This document shows, one piece after another, positions 46,496 through 58,429 of a stretch of DNA of 64,000 nt; position 1 is the first letter of the stretch; each line of letters starts with the position of its first letter. The position numbers and the translations under genes were made by a program. The DNA is from Pogostemon cablin (lineage: Eukaryota > Streptophyta > Magnoliopsida > Lamiales > Lamiaceae), in NCBI GenBank assembly GCA_023678885.1, contig CM042997.1:25612064-25676063 (forward strand). Reading direction: 5' to 3'. A model generated the notes under the pieces. It did no database searches, was not told where the DNA came from, and saw only the letters and a program-made list of their open reading frames with translations.

Positions 46496-47233
46496 TATTT
46501 CTTAATTTCCATGCAAAAAACAAACATAAACCTTTCTATGGATGGAGCGAACAATAAAAAAGATAGGATTCCAACTCCCATCTTGTAGGTCTGAGTATAA
46601 TTGAAAGGTCTTTCCACGCCTTTACCGCTATAACTATTCCTTGAAGATGAAAATGTTGTTTGAGTTTGAGGGTGCATATTCAGATGAATGAATGAATTTA
46701 TAAATTCTTGAGTTTAAATTAATAGATGGCAAATTATGGATTTTAATTTAATATTTCTTTAATTGTTTTGAAAGGGTAAAATCCCTTAATATTCATAAAA
46801 CATTTTAATAGTTAAGTCTCATAATTATTTAAAATTTTAAATTATTGTATTAAAAATGTATATTTTTATCAGTTTAATTTAATATTATAATTATAAGATT
46901 TTGTTCAATTTTCGTAACAAACCTTTATTTTGGCCAAAATAAAGCATCAAGGGATGCTCAGTTTAGGTAAACCGTCGAATTCACTAACTTAACGATTTTA
47001 ATTAAAAAATTCAACCAATTAATAAGTATGTGTTGCTCAAAGTTTCGCGACACTTAGAGCAACACCTTAAACTCTGCAATTTGGATTATTTAAATTATAT
47101 ATATTTAACTTCTTTTCTATCTAAGAAATATAATTTGATCAACTAAGAAAACATTATAATAGTAATAAACAAATTATTTATATTACATGAATTAAATTAC
47201 ACTGAATCATGCAATGAAGCATCCACCAAATGT
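46496..47233. other. AT-rich 3' flank of the UGT76-like gene
   Basis: Includes a partial copy of a MITE tail (46498-46545, CTTAATTTCCATGCAAAAAA) and otherwise nothing I recognise. The stop codon of the minus-strand gene is at 47234-47236. Confidence 0.45.
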
Positions 47234-49429
47234 TCAAAATGAAGAAATATAATGTACTAATGCATCAAGTGCTTTGTTTGAAGAACCACCCTCCTTTAAT
47301 CCATTGTCAATTTTGTCCTTCAATGCCATTGCTCTCTGCCTTATCTCCTCCCATTCTTTCCCCATCATAACTTTTCTGATAGCTCTCTCAATCTCCCCCC
47401 TTTCCAATCCCCCCTCTCCAAGATTGATCCCAATCTTCCAAACATCATCCACATACCTTGCATTCACTTGCTGATCACCAAAGAACGGCGAACAGATCAT
47501 CGGAACTCCTTCGCAGATACTCTCTAAAGTCGAGTTCCATCCGCAGTGCGTCCAGAACCCTCCGACGGAGGGATGAGACAAAACCTCCTGCTGTGGGGCC
47601 CACTTCACCATGTACCTATCAGAGTAAACTAATTAAGTATTAATTTATAATACTCTCCGCTACAAACTTAAAACCATTAGTGAAAATAGTCATTTAACAT
47701 GATATATAAATAATGACTTAGCAAATGTCCAAATTCAAACCATTTATCAAAAAAATTCCACGTGTAAAGTTTGAGGCAAAATTTAATCATGTCTGCATGT
47801 GTGGGGTGTGTCAGTCAGAGTGAACTGATTAATTATAAATTGACACTACTCTCTACGCATTTAAACTTTTAGATGAGATAATCGTTTAACAGTACCCTCT
47901 CTCGCGAGTAGCCTCCATAAATCCATCCGGAAGCATCTCGACCCATTTCGAGCTGTGGATCAAACCGGGCCGAATAGCCCAGAGAAATGGCTGCATGCTG
48001 TTGGCTAACCCCCAAGCCAACTCCTGCAGTTTCTGCCCATCCATGGCTGCCAAGCTGCCGAAGCTAACGTAGAGCACTGATCTTGGAGCTTGTTCATCCA
48101 GCCATGAAATTGAGCTTCTATCCTGCTGCATTAAGCTGCTGGAAGCCGCCGAGAACCGCCTGTGGAACGGCCCGATCACGAATGCGGGCGGGCCCCGGAG
48201 CTTCTCCAGTTCGGGCGCTTCTAGATGCTGACACGTGTTGAAGATGATCCCTGCTGCTTTCTTCATCTCCTCCACCATGGTGTTTATGTTCCTGTAAGCA
48301 TCTTCCGAGTTGTACATTTCTATAACCGGAAGGTCCTTCACCTTCAGCGGCGGCAGCTCCTCCACCGCCTCCTCCATCTTCGACTCTGTTCCACGTAAAC
48401 CCTCCATTAATGGCTGAATCGATTATATTCTTTCTTACACTTACACAACTTTAAAATCAAAATTGTTTTATACAAATTTATTTTATTTAAAATAATCTTA
48501 AAAACTTTAATTTCTCGGAAATTGTCCCGAACTTTTAAGTTCTCATTAAAATTGTCTTTTTCATGTATAAATACTCAATTTTTTTTTAATTTCATAAAAT
48601 GAGATTGAAAAGTAGTTCAGTTTGCATTCTTTGTGTCATTTTGGTGTATCATCTCCACCTGAACCACACATAAGAGAGAGAGAAAAATTATACTACTCAA
48701 TTTAGGAAAGTTTAAACCCTAGAGGCAATGGTTGGATTTATTTACCTTCTTACACGTGTCCATCACTTAACGTGTGGCACATGTACGAAAATGACGCAGA
48801 AAATCCGGTATGAAAACGTTATACGAAAAAATTGGCAAGAATATATTATTATGGGACGAATTCAAAACTAAATTTAAAGATTTGAAACGAAAATAACTAT
48901 TTTAAAACTTTTTCAAGTAAAGTAAAAAAATACGAGACAGTTTCTACTTCCACATACCTCGATTGTTGAGATAGCCCTTCCTTTGGAGTTGAGGAAGAGC
49001 AGCAAAAGCCAAGAAGGAGCAGATGCTGCTGGTCCTCATGACAATCCTCGGAATCCCCAAACTGTCGGCCACGGATTGAGTGAAGTACCAGTTGGCATCT
49101 GAGATCAAGCACTTGGTCGGACAATCTCCTCCTTCGGACATGATCCGTTCGACGCAGTGTCTGAAAGGTTCGGCGCAGTTGGCGTTGATAACATTGATGA
49201 TTCTAACGGGGTCGGGCGCCGAGTCATTGGGCTCGCCGGATAAGCCGTCGGAGATGACGTGGAAGCTGAGGTGGGGGTATTTAGAAGGGTCGGGGGAGTT
49301 GTAGGAGGTGTGGATAATGGAGATGGAGAAGCCTGTGGAGTGGAGGATGTTTGCCAGCTGTAGCATTGGATTTATGTGACCTTGGAATGGCAATGGGAAC
49401 AGAATCAACCTGCTTTTGTTTGCATCCAT
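47234..49429 (-). CDS. UGT76-like UDP-glycosyltransferase (447 aa, three exons)
   Basis: Exons are 49429-48958, 48385-47896 and 47615-47234, in frame with no stop (1344 nt). I chose the ATG at 49429 because MDANKSRLILFPLPFQGHIN is the usual family start; an upstream in-frame ATG at 49495 would add 22 residues. The catalytic histidine (QGHIN) and its aspartate partner region (CLISDANWYFTQS) are present. The PSPG donor box runs from WAPQQEVLSHPSVGGFWTHC to PFFGDQ; its last residue Q favours UDP-glucose. Sequence fits plant UGT76 (group H) enzymes, which transfer glucose to small molecules such as hormones and flavonoids in the cytosol; this acceptor is unknown. The first intron (572 bp, phase 1) is the conserved group position. 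The second (280 bp) is unusual and may be an insertion. A retroelement lies 128 bp upstream of the ATG. Confidence 0.9.
47617..47891 (-). mobile_element. Intron-like insertion in UGT76 with 5-bp flanking duplication
   Basis: On the gene strand, GGTAC occurs on each side of 275 bp. The left GGTAC supplies the GT donor; the insert ends ATA and, with the first G of the right GGTAC, gives the AG acceptor. Removal leaves RERGYMVKW intact. Inside are two loosely matching direct repeats of about 80 bp, each beginning TGTTAAA and ending ACTCTGA. CTCTGATA resembles the reverse of the TGGTATCAGAG primer-binding site common in plant LTR elements. An ancestral intron is the alternative. Confidence 0.45.
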
Positions 49430-50580
49430 GGTGGAGCTTACAAGAGGGAAGTGGTGATTGATGCTATGTATAGTATGTGTGTAGAAACTAAGCAAACACC
49501 TACGGTGTGTGTTTTTCCATAGAATTAATATTAGAATCTGGTTCTTATCTGGTAGTTGTTGGGTTTATCCGCCCAGGGAGCCGGGCCCACTCAATCCACT
49601 AGCATGATATTGTCCGCTTTGGGCCGCCCCTCAATTATAAACCCCTCGCATCCCCACTTCTAACCGATGTGGGACTTTGGTTGACACCCAACCAACATTT
49701 CCCCCTCAAACAAAGTCCCGCAGCTAGACCATCCAGTTTGAGGTCCGAACATCCCACCAACCCCGGGCTGGGCCGGTTAAGTATGGGGCCTGGCTCTGAT
49801 ACCACTTGTTGGGTTTATCCGCCCAGGGAGCCGGGCCCACTCAATCCACTAGCATGATATTGTCCGCTTTGGGCCTGCCCATAGCCCGCACGGTTTTACC
49901 ACTCTGAGCATCACGCTCAAAAGGCCTCATGCTAGGGAGAGTCCATCCCTTATTCTTAAACCCCTCGCCAACCCCACTTCTAACCGATGTGGGACTTTGG
50001 TTGACACCCAACCAACATTTCCCCCTCAAACAAAGTCCTGCAGCTAGACCATCCAGTTTGAGGTCCGAACATCCCACCAACCCCGGGCTGGGCCGGTTAA
50101 GTCTGGGGGCCTGGCTCTGATACCACTTGTGGTATCCAAGAGTTACAATCTGCCACCACAGATGAACTACCACAAACGTATCAAGACAATCAATACTTGA
50201 TAACAAACAACGAGATTAGAAAGACCTCACCAAACTACGCAAACTGACGTTCTGAGTTCGCAACTGTAAAACCCTCATAATCCGATCTTCACCGTCCAGA
50301 ATCAACCTCTGTGAGTCCTGAACGTGCTGTCCAAATTACAGCTCGATCCAACGGTTAGTTTGTGAGAAACGGCTCTTTCCCCTCGACTGCGCAGAACAGA
50401 ATCGCCCAGAAATCTGCTTCTGTCTTCGGCGTATTCCCGTCAACCCAAAGCTCCAAACACGATCTCCACCGTTCAGAATGTACCTCCACAAGTTCCGAAC
50501 GTACTGACCAAAATTCAGCTCGATCCAACGGTTGAAACTCCGATTATTGCCTCTGCAATATCACTGCGCTGGATTTTCTC

Positions 50581-51402
50581 TCAAAAAACGTGAATTGTGT
50601 TTTTTGCCCTCTTTTTCTTTTTTCTTTTTTTTCTTTTTTTTTTTTCTTTCTTGTCATCTTGCTTGGGTTTTCTGCAATACCTTGCTATGTGTCCTGGAGT
50701 TTTACAATTCCAACACTCAACCTTACTGTGTCTGTTGGATTTACTCCTCCTGTCTTTTTGCTTGCCTGTTGGACCTCTACTATTACTTCTCCCCCTCTTC
50801 TCTGTAACCAAAATCTCTGATTGCCGTAAAGGACCCTGCGATTTTCTCCTTGTTTCCTCATTCAAAACGCTGCCCTTAACCAAATCCATTGTAATGGTAC
50901 CATTGGGGGCTGAATTAGACAAAGATGTCCTGAATGTCTCCCATGAATTCGGCAATGTACCAAGAAGCCATAAGCCCTGTACTTCATCCTCAAACTTGAT
51001 ATTCATTTCTGACAATTGATTAATAATGCCCTGAAATGAATTCAAGTGATCTGTCATAGGAGTGCTATCTTTGAATTTCAGATTCATCAACTGCTTGATT
51101 AGAAATAACTTGTTGTTCCCAGTTTTTCTAGCATACAGTTCCTCCAACTTTTTCCACAATGTTCGTGCATGTGTTTCTCCACTAACATGGTTCAATACAT
51201 TATCATCCACTCACTACCTAATGTAACCACATACTTGATGATGCAATATATTCCATTGATCATCTGTTTTATCATCAGGCTTTTTAGTGTCAAATACAGG
51301 CAAATAATAATCTTTCACATAAAGAAGATCCTCCATCTTGCCTTTCCACACATGATAATTAGAACCATTGAGATTCACCATTCTATTAGTATTGGTTTCC
51401 AT
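50581..51402 (-). pseudogene. Copia-type gag with zinc knuckle, interrupted by two stops
   Basis: Starts at ATG 51402 with METNTNRMVNLNGSNYHVWK, the typical copia gag opening (gag_pre/UBN2 type). It continues through KDYYLPVFDTKKPDD and LPNSWETFRTSLSNS and ends with the zinc knuckle CWNCKTPGHIARYC (CX2CX4HX4C) and a lysine-rich tail. In frame, TAG and TGA stand side by side at 51216-51211, where related proteins would read glutamine-tryptophan. Each is one transition away, as deamination of methylated cytosine would produce. No protease, integrase or reverse transcriptase follows. Confidence 0.85.
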
Positions 51403-51544
51403 ATTCACCACAAGGCACAGAGCAGAAACCTCGCTCTGATACCACTTGTTGGGTTTATCCGCCCAGGGAGCCGGGCCCACTCAATCCACTAGCATGATAT
51501 TGTCCGCTTTGGGCCTGCCCACTAGCCCGCACGGTTTTACCACT

Positions 51545-52206
51545 TGTTGGGTTTATCCGCCCAGGGAGCCGGGCCCACTCAATCCACTAGCATGATATTG
51601 TCCGCTTTGGGCCGCCCATAGCCCGCACGGTTTTACCACTCTGAGCGTCACTCTCAAAAGGCCTCAAGCTAGGGAGAGTTCATCCCTCAATTATAAACCC
51701 CTCGCATCCCCACTTCTAACCGATGTGGGACTTTGGTTGACACCCAACCAACATTTCCCCCTCAAACAAAGTCCCGCAGCTAGACCATCCAGTTTGAGGT
51801 CCGAACATCCCACCAACCCCGGGCTGGGCCGGTTAAGTCTGGGGCCTGGCTCTGATACCACTTGTTGGGTTTATCCGCCCAGGGAGCCAGGCCCCAGACT
51901 TAACCGGCCCAGCCCGGGGTTGGTGGGATGTTCGGACCTCAAACTGGATGATCTAGCTGCGGGACTTTGTTTGAGGGGGAAATGTTGGTTGGGTGTCAAC
52001 CAAAGTCCCACATCGGTTAGACATGGGGAAGGCGGAGGGTTTATAAGTGTGAGAGAGTCTCTCCCTAGCATGAGGCCTTTTGAGCGCGAGGCTCAGAGTG
52101 GTAAAACCGTGCGGGCTATGGGCGGCCCAAAGCGGACAATATCATGCTAGTGGATTGAGTGGGCCCGGCTCCCTGGGCGGATAAACCCAACAAGTGGTAT
52201 CAGAGC
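51545..52206. repeat. Large inverted repeat (about 318-bp arms, about 26-bp spacer)
   Basis: Positions 51545-51862 (LTR, polypurine side, primer site) are repeated in reverse complement at 51889-52206. The arms differ at few positions. Transcription across it would give a long double-stranded hairpin. Confidence 0.85.
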
Positions 52207-52390
52207 CAGGTCAACCAACAGTAGTCTTGTGGATCACTGCATATATATATAGCAGGTGTATTTCAAAGAAGATGGTGCACATGAGTCATGACATGGCCTA
52301 TCAGACATAAATATCTTCATGGGCAAAAAAATTACATTTAATTTGTGAGGGAAAAAAAAAGGGCAGATGCTCTGTTATAATTCGATGTTA

Positions 52391-52894
52391 CTCCTCATTC
52401 CCTTTTATTTCCATTTTTTGTGTTTTACATGAAGACTTTCGTTTTCTTTTTTATACATATGACTCATACGTACCCATTAATACAATTAAAATATGGGGCA
52501 TACACTCTTATTAATACAAATATCTATCACACATTAAATAATACTCCCTCCGTCCTGGGTATTTTTACCCGTTTGTACGGGCACGGAGATTAAGACGTTT
52601 TACTTTTTTAATATATAATGTAAGAAAAAGTATGGATAAATTAGTAATTTAAAAAGAAAAAGTGAATAAAATTATTGGGAATGATGAATAAAGTGTAAAA
52701 AAGTAATTAAAGTTGTTGGGATTGCAAAAAGTAAGTAATAAAATATTATGTATTTTTGCCAAAAATGGAATGGGTAAAAATACGTGGGACACCCCAAAAT
52801 GAAAAGTGGGTAAAAATACGTGGGACAGAGGGAGTAACACTCTTTAATTTACGTGCAAAAAGCAAAAGACCATTTTTAAATAAAACGGAGGAAG
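52391..52894. mobile_element. Stowaway MITE split by a family D MITE
   Basis: The outer element starts CTCCTCATTCCC after TA and ends AAAACGGAGGAAG. The inner one, 52544-52834, has ends CTCCCTCCGTCC and GGGACAGAGGGAG with TA on both sides, and the repeated word GGGTAAAAATACGTGGGAC. It belongs to a different sequence family from the other copies. Confidence 0.75.
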
Positions 52895-52896
52895 TA

Positions 52897-53082
52897 CTCC
52901 CTCCGTCCCGCCCAAAAGTCACCGGTTGCTTTTTGTGCGTAGATTAAGGAGTATTATTATTTTATGTGTAGTAGATAGTTATATTAGTAGTGAGTGGTGG
53001 GCCACACGTATTACCTTTTTAAGTGAGATATATGGACATTTGGATAGGACGCCCAATATAATAAAACGAGGACGAGAGGGAG
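52897..53082. mobile_element. Stowaway-type MITE, family C
   Basis: CTCCCTCCGTCCCGCCC to GGACGAGAGGGAG, TA on both sides; it directly abuts the previous element, sharing the TA between them. Confidence 0.8.
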
Positions 53083-54484
53083 TATATAGTAGTATTACAT
53101 AGGAGTACTTTGTGTAGAAAAATCTAAACTTTTTTCTTCAAAATTTAATACTACTATTTTATTTCAAGATGTTGATTGATAACTACATCTTTCTCCTAAA
53201 AATCAATGAATTCACGACACACTTTAATTTTAAATTTATCATTCTTTTATAATTTACATAATTTAATTTATAATTTATTTATAACCTAAAAATATTAAAC
53301 TATCTCTAAAATCAAGTTAAAAATCAATTTTTTGAACTTTGTTTTTACAACTGTGAACTATAAGTTGGGAGTAATGGATACAATGTTATGAAGTAAGTTA
53401 TAACTCTATAATGACAATAATTCGGTGGAAGAAATCATTTTATATGGAGTCAATATTATCTTTCTGCATTCCGAATTTTTTTTTTAATATTATCTGTTTA
53501 ATTAAAAGCTATCTGATATTTAAAAAATAATAATAATAAGTTGCAGAGTTTATGTGAGTTCAAATTTTGGCACCGCATGAAACATGAGGTGGAATAGGGT
53601 GCAGAATAGTGGATCTCAAATCAGTTTATGTGGTTGAAAATATTCATTTGTGCAGTGTGCTGTAGTGGACAAGGATCACTTCAGAGCATAGCAGAAAGTC
53701 ATTTGGTATTAAATTCTGCATTTATGCATTTTCCTCCATTTCTATGCAACTGCATTGCCATGAAATAATAATACCAATAAATTTTTTTGAGATTTCCCAA
53801 CTGTAGATGTTGATAAATTACCATCCTAGGCAGAGAATTTTTTTTATTTTTTAAATATCTCATAGGCTTAGTTATTAATTTAACGGTTCAATTTGTCATT
53901 GACTGTATTAATTTTTTTATTTTATTTTTTCATGTTGTTGGGTGAATGGGTTTATATGCAAGAAAGGGATGATGTTGAGAAGATTGCACAAATTTTAGGT
54001 CGTGATAGTGGGCTATGTGAGTCATTATTATAAAAAATTAAAATAAATTTTAAGGTTATTGGATAATTTGTTATTTTCTTCTTGGAAATGTGAAGTATAT
54101 ATTGTGAACAAATAAGTTAAAAATTTGTGAATGGTTATTTGAGATGAGGGAGTCTATACTTAATTATATAGAAAATCAAACATAAATACTAGAATTGATG
54201 CCTCGTGCACTTTGGGCCAAAAAATTAATTTTATGCACCATTTTTCGCAACAAATTATATTAATTTTAATTCATATGAATTTTCATAATAAATATATTAC
54301 TCTTTAATATTCAATTATGTCATTAATTTTTATTAAAATATTAATAAAATCTTTATTAAAAATTCTTTGACAACCTGTATAATTTTTAGTAATTAATATA
54401 GTATGTTTTATAAATAATACTCCAATGTTTTAAATATGGGTGCTTATGCAAATTAAGTGCAGGTTTGGTCAGATAAAAAATAAA
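53083..54484. other. Intergenic, AT-rich
   Basis: No gene, RNA or transposon end recognised. Confidence 0.5.
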
Positions 54485-54749
54485 TTTCTCCGTCTCAGCA
54501 AGCTCTTCACTCCTTCCTCATTTGTTTGTCTCACTACACTTTTCACCTTCCAAAAATAGTAAAAGTCTCAAAATAAATAATCTCTCATTACATCATATTT
54601 TCAAAAATGTCACTCTTACCTAACTCACATAACTTACTTTATCATTTATTTATTACTTAAAAATACCACAATATCAAAAGTCAATAAAGTTTGTTAAAAA
54701 ATAACTTTTCTCAAACTCCGTATCTAAGAGCTTAGTGAGACAGAGGGAG
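54485..54749. mobile_element. Stowaway-type MITE, family A
   Basis: Starts TTCTCCGTCTCAGC and ends GTGAGACAGAGGGAG before TA. The internal words CACTCTTACCTAAC and CTCCGTATCTAAGAGC are family A. Confidence 0.75.
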
Positions 54750-54751
54750 TA

Positions 54752-56132
54752 ATAATTAAAAAAAAAAAACATAATTGGATATTGGAAATAGAATTGCCAG
54801 CTAATGGGCTAACAACTCATATGTTTGTTTTATTAAAAGAGAAATAAGCTCAAGTGAACCCATTGTTTAAGCCAAGTAACTATTGGGCCTTCAGGTTCAC
54901 AATTACATAAAAAGTAAAACTAATGAGCTAGATTGAACCCATTTGTTTGGTCGTTACAAATGGGCCCTAAACGTCACAATTTTATGAATTATGACGATAT
55001 AGATTAAGCCAATGTTACTATTGGGCTTTAATCTTTGGAATAATGTTAATTCTATTATAAAAGAAAAAAAATGAGAGACAGGTTAAAAATGTTTTACTGG
55101 GATTAATCGACTACGGCAAATTGTTACCTTGGATCATGTACTAATAAAGTAGTTGCTTTTAAATAAATGATGTTTCTAATACCTAATGAAAAATAATTAA
55201 AACTTTACATTCTCTATACACACGTTTTTATGAATGGCGAATACTTTGTATACATTTCCCCTTCCGTGAAATGAATAAAAATTAATAATTTTTTTAATAA
55301 AAAGCAATATTTAATTGATAAAAAATGATAATAATATTGTACATTATTTCATGAATAATTTATCGTGCAAATTTAATCTATAAATTTTAGTGTGCGAGGG
55401 TAGACCCTAAATTTCCTCATATTAATTCTTTATTTCGATCCTGTTTATATTTATAATGGAGAATGATAGACGATGCTATGTTTATAATTTTTTCTTTTAT
55501 AATCCTATTTTTAAGAACATGTTTTAAAATGTTCAACTTAAGAAATATAATGTTAATTCGGTTGTTGGCTAGTTTAAAATAAATAATTTGATTGAATATA
55601 TTTTAATGTACAATTTATGACTTAATTATATACTATATTTTTATAAGTCAATTGAAAATACTTATAATTCGATGAAAATTTTTAAATTGAATCACAAATC
55701 TAGTTAATAACATTTTTTTTTTGTCTCGATTAAAGATTTTAAATTAGGTTATGAATCGAATCAATATTTTCATAATTTCTGAATATTTTAATATTTTCAC
55801 TAAATATGGCTATAAAAATACAATCATAAATCTAAAAGAATACACTTCTTCCTATTCCCACAAAAGTCTCATATTTTATCCACGTTGGTTATGGAGTAGT
55901 ATTATTTAAATATATATTGGATATATAAATTAAATATTTTAATTGTTTTAATTATGTGTGTAAGTCTTATAATTTTAAAAAATGAAAATGTTATCTTATA
56001 GGAGTATAACAGATACCAAAAACGATAAAACTACACCCTTACTGCCAACTGAATGAGCTAAAATATAACCCAATAAATTACTGAACAAATTGGAATTATA
56101 AAGAGATACTATTATCATTATTCATTCTACTA
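54752..56132. other. Intergenic, AT-rich
   Basis: Nothing recognised. TGGGC-type words recur at 54885-55035 without clear structure. Confidence 0.5.
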
Positions 56133-56401
56133 CTCTGTCCCAAATTCAAGTTCATGTTTACTGTAGATACGGAGTTTAAGAAAAGTAACTTTTTGACTTA
56201 CTTTTGAGGGTAGTATGGTATTTTTGGGTAATAAATAAATGATAAAGTATGTTATGTGTGCTAAAAAGATGATGACAAATTTGAAATTAAAGTATGTTAG
56301 AGGGATATTAGTTTGTTGTTTTTTCCTTTTATGGAAGTATGAAGTTGAATTTGGGACGAACCAAAACGGAAAGTGTGAAGTTAAAGTTGGAACGGAGGGA
56401 G
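56133..56401. mobile_element. Stowaway-type MITE, family A
   Basis: CTCTGTCCCAAATTCAAG to GGAACGGAGGGAG with TA on both sides. The minus-strand open frame across it is an artefact. Confidence 0.85.
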
Positions 56402-56840
56402 TATAATATTTACGCATTTTTATTTTGAATGTCTCATCTTAAAATTTATATGTTTTTATATAATAAATGAGATTCAAACAAAATAATTAATATAAGTATA
56501 TTGTTATAAAACTCATTTACAAGTTACTCCCTTCGTCTGGATTTAAGGGTGTCATTTGCTTCTGGATACGGAGATTAAGAAGTATTATTATTTAATGTGT
56601 AGTGGGTAGTTGTATTAGTGGAGGTGTGGATCCCATTTTTTAGTTGTATTAGTGGGTGTATGTGGATAAAAAATGAAATGAAACCCTTTGGAGCGAACGC
56701 CAAAAATGAAAAAATAATACCCTTAAAAGCGGACGAAGGGAGTACAATACTAATACAATTATTTATTTTGTATATTAAAATATTATATTTCTCGTTTTAC
56801 AACAAATTAAAATACCATATTCTAATAACGAGAGTATTTA
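56402..56840. mobile_element. Family B MITE remnant with a family C MITE inside (56527-56742)
   Basis: The inner element starts CTCCCTTCGTCTGG, ends GCGGACGAAGGGAG and has TA on both sides. Around it the family B words (TTTTTATTTTGAATGTCTCA before, ACTAATACAATTATTTATTTTG after) continue, and the outer right end is ATAACGAGAG followed by TA. The outer left end is merged with the MITE ending at 56401. Confidence 0.65.
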
Positions 56841-57341
56841 TCTAATTTCTTAGCTGGTGTTGGAAAAAGAAAGAATGCGTGGGAAAAGATGAATGAGGAG
56901 AGAGAAAGTATAGAAAATGGTTCCCTCTCTCTCCTCTTTGAAATCTGAGAAAGAAGCCGCCAACATTGGATCAAATTTCAAAAACACCAATTTATTTCTT
57001 TATTTTAATTTAAGGAAAAGGGAAATTGAAACGTCACTGTAATTGAGGAGTGTCAATCTCAATCAGTTCAATACGACGTCGTACGCCACCACCCCACAGT
57101 CCCTATCGCTGTATCTGTCTCCTTCACGCCAACGGCCAAACCTCCCCCTCCACTCCCAACACTCTTTTCTTATTCCATATTAACCCCTTCTTTCTTTCTT
57201 TATTCTATTTTAAATTTTAAGCAAACACTTGTTTAAATTGAGTTTACGGTATAAATTGTGTAGTCCTTCTTTCAATTTTATTATACTTGTGTAAATCTAG
57301 TTCACGATATAATCTTTGTGGTCCTCATTCCAGTTCTATTA

Positions 57342-57993
57342 CTCCCTCCGTCCCGCGTTAACATTGACGTTTATTTTTTGCACGTAAATTAATACTCTAT
57401 CCGTCTCGGCATAAGAGGGTCTTTTACTTTTTTATCGTAGATTAAGAAATATTATTATTTAATGTGTAGTGGATAGGTGTATTAGTGGGAGTGTGGACCT
57501 CATATTTTAATTGTATTAGAGGGGGTGTGTGGGTCTCATGTGTGTAAAAAATGAAAAAGAATTATTTGGTGGGACGACCAAAATGGAAAAAAGACCCTCT
57601 TTGAATGGGTGTCCATTTTACTATTTTTGGCGTCCGCTTCAAAGGTATTTATTTCCCCCTATTTAGTAAAAAAATACACAATATGGTCCACCACTTCTCT
57701 CTAATACAACTACCCATTTTACATATAATAATAATAATATTTCTTAATCCACGTGCAAAAAGCAAACGGACACCTTAAAACCGGACGGAGGGAGTATAAT
57801 ATTTTAAGGTGTAGTTGGGTGAGAAAAATAATATTTAATATGAAGTGGGTAGTCGTATTAGTGTTGTGGTTATGTCTATATGGAATAATTAATTATATTG
57901 TGTGGGTCCAACTTGACAAAAAATAAAATGTAAACCTTAACTTGGAACAACCTAAAATTGAAAACGTAAACCTTAACGCGGGATTGAGTGAGT
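57342..57993. mobile_element. Three-deep Stowaway nest
   Basis: The outer element starts CTCCCTCCGTCCCGCG and ends CGCGGGATTGAGTGAG at 57993. Within it, 57395-57794 is a composite: a family C left part (CTCTATCCGTCTCGGC, TAAGAGGGTC) running into a family B right part (CTTAATCCACGTGCAAAAAG) that ends CCGGACGGAGGGAG. TA borders both the outer and inner units. Confidence 0.7.
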
Positions 57994-58309
57994 ATATCTT
58001 ATGTATTATTATGATTTAAATTAAAAGAGCACTACAGGAATCTATACATGGTCGCCGCTCATCTCTAATATAACTACACATTTTATACAAAATAATAATA
58101 ATCCTTAATTGACTTAAAAAAATAAATAATTGTATTATTAATGAAAGGGGAGTACTAGTAAAATAAAAAGGAAGTAATGCTCGATTGTAACCTTTTGATT
58201 AAAGTTTTCCTTTTTTTTCTCCCCATTTTAAGTAAATGTTTTAAAATGTTAAAATTAACAAAAATATTCTTTACCCCAGTTTTTAATTCAATAAAAATAA
58301 ATTATTCAG

Positions 58310-58310
<1 letters not shown>

Positions 58311-58373
<63 letters not shown>
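58311..58373. repeat. (TA)n microsatellite, about 31 repeats
   Basis: Pure TA alternation for about 62 bp. The frame reading repeated Ile-Tyr across it is not a gene. Confidence 0.95.
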
Positions 58374-58379
<6 letters not shown>

Positions 58380-58429
58380 TGAAATCCAAAAGGATAAACT
58401 GAAAATAGAGAGTGGCGTGAAAGGATAAG

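Larger units (their letters stand above)
49557..52220 (-). mobile_element. Rearranged TR-GAG-like copia retrotransposon with 5-bp target duplication
   Basis: GTAGT precedes 49557 and follows 52220; the block starts TGTTGGG and ends CCAACA, so the whole is one insertion. Inside are five minus-oriented LTR copies (49557-49697 shortened, 49807-50017, 51447-51544 partial, 51545-51753, and a stub at 51863) and one plus-oriented LTR (51983-52192). Primer-binding sites (GCTCTGATACCA and its complement TGGTATCAGAGC) and a polypurine tract (GAGGGGGAAA) sit at the LTR edges. The only coding part is gag. Nonautonomous copia elements with gag alone are known as TR-GAG. It points the same way as the UGT76-like gene. 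Confidence 0.8.

Noticed and set aside
47274..47643. Plus-strand frames opposite UGT76
   Set aside because: Shadows of the UGT76 exons on the minus strand.
50532..51019. Plus-strand hydrophobic frames rich in Phe and Leu
   Set aside because: Antisense of the lysine-rich gag tail; not membrane proteins.
58177..58428. Frame with repeated Ile-Tyr
   Set aside because: Translation of the (TA)n microsatellite.
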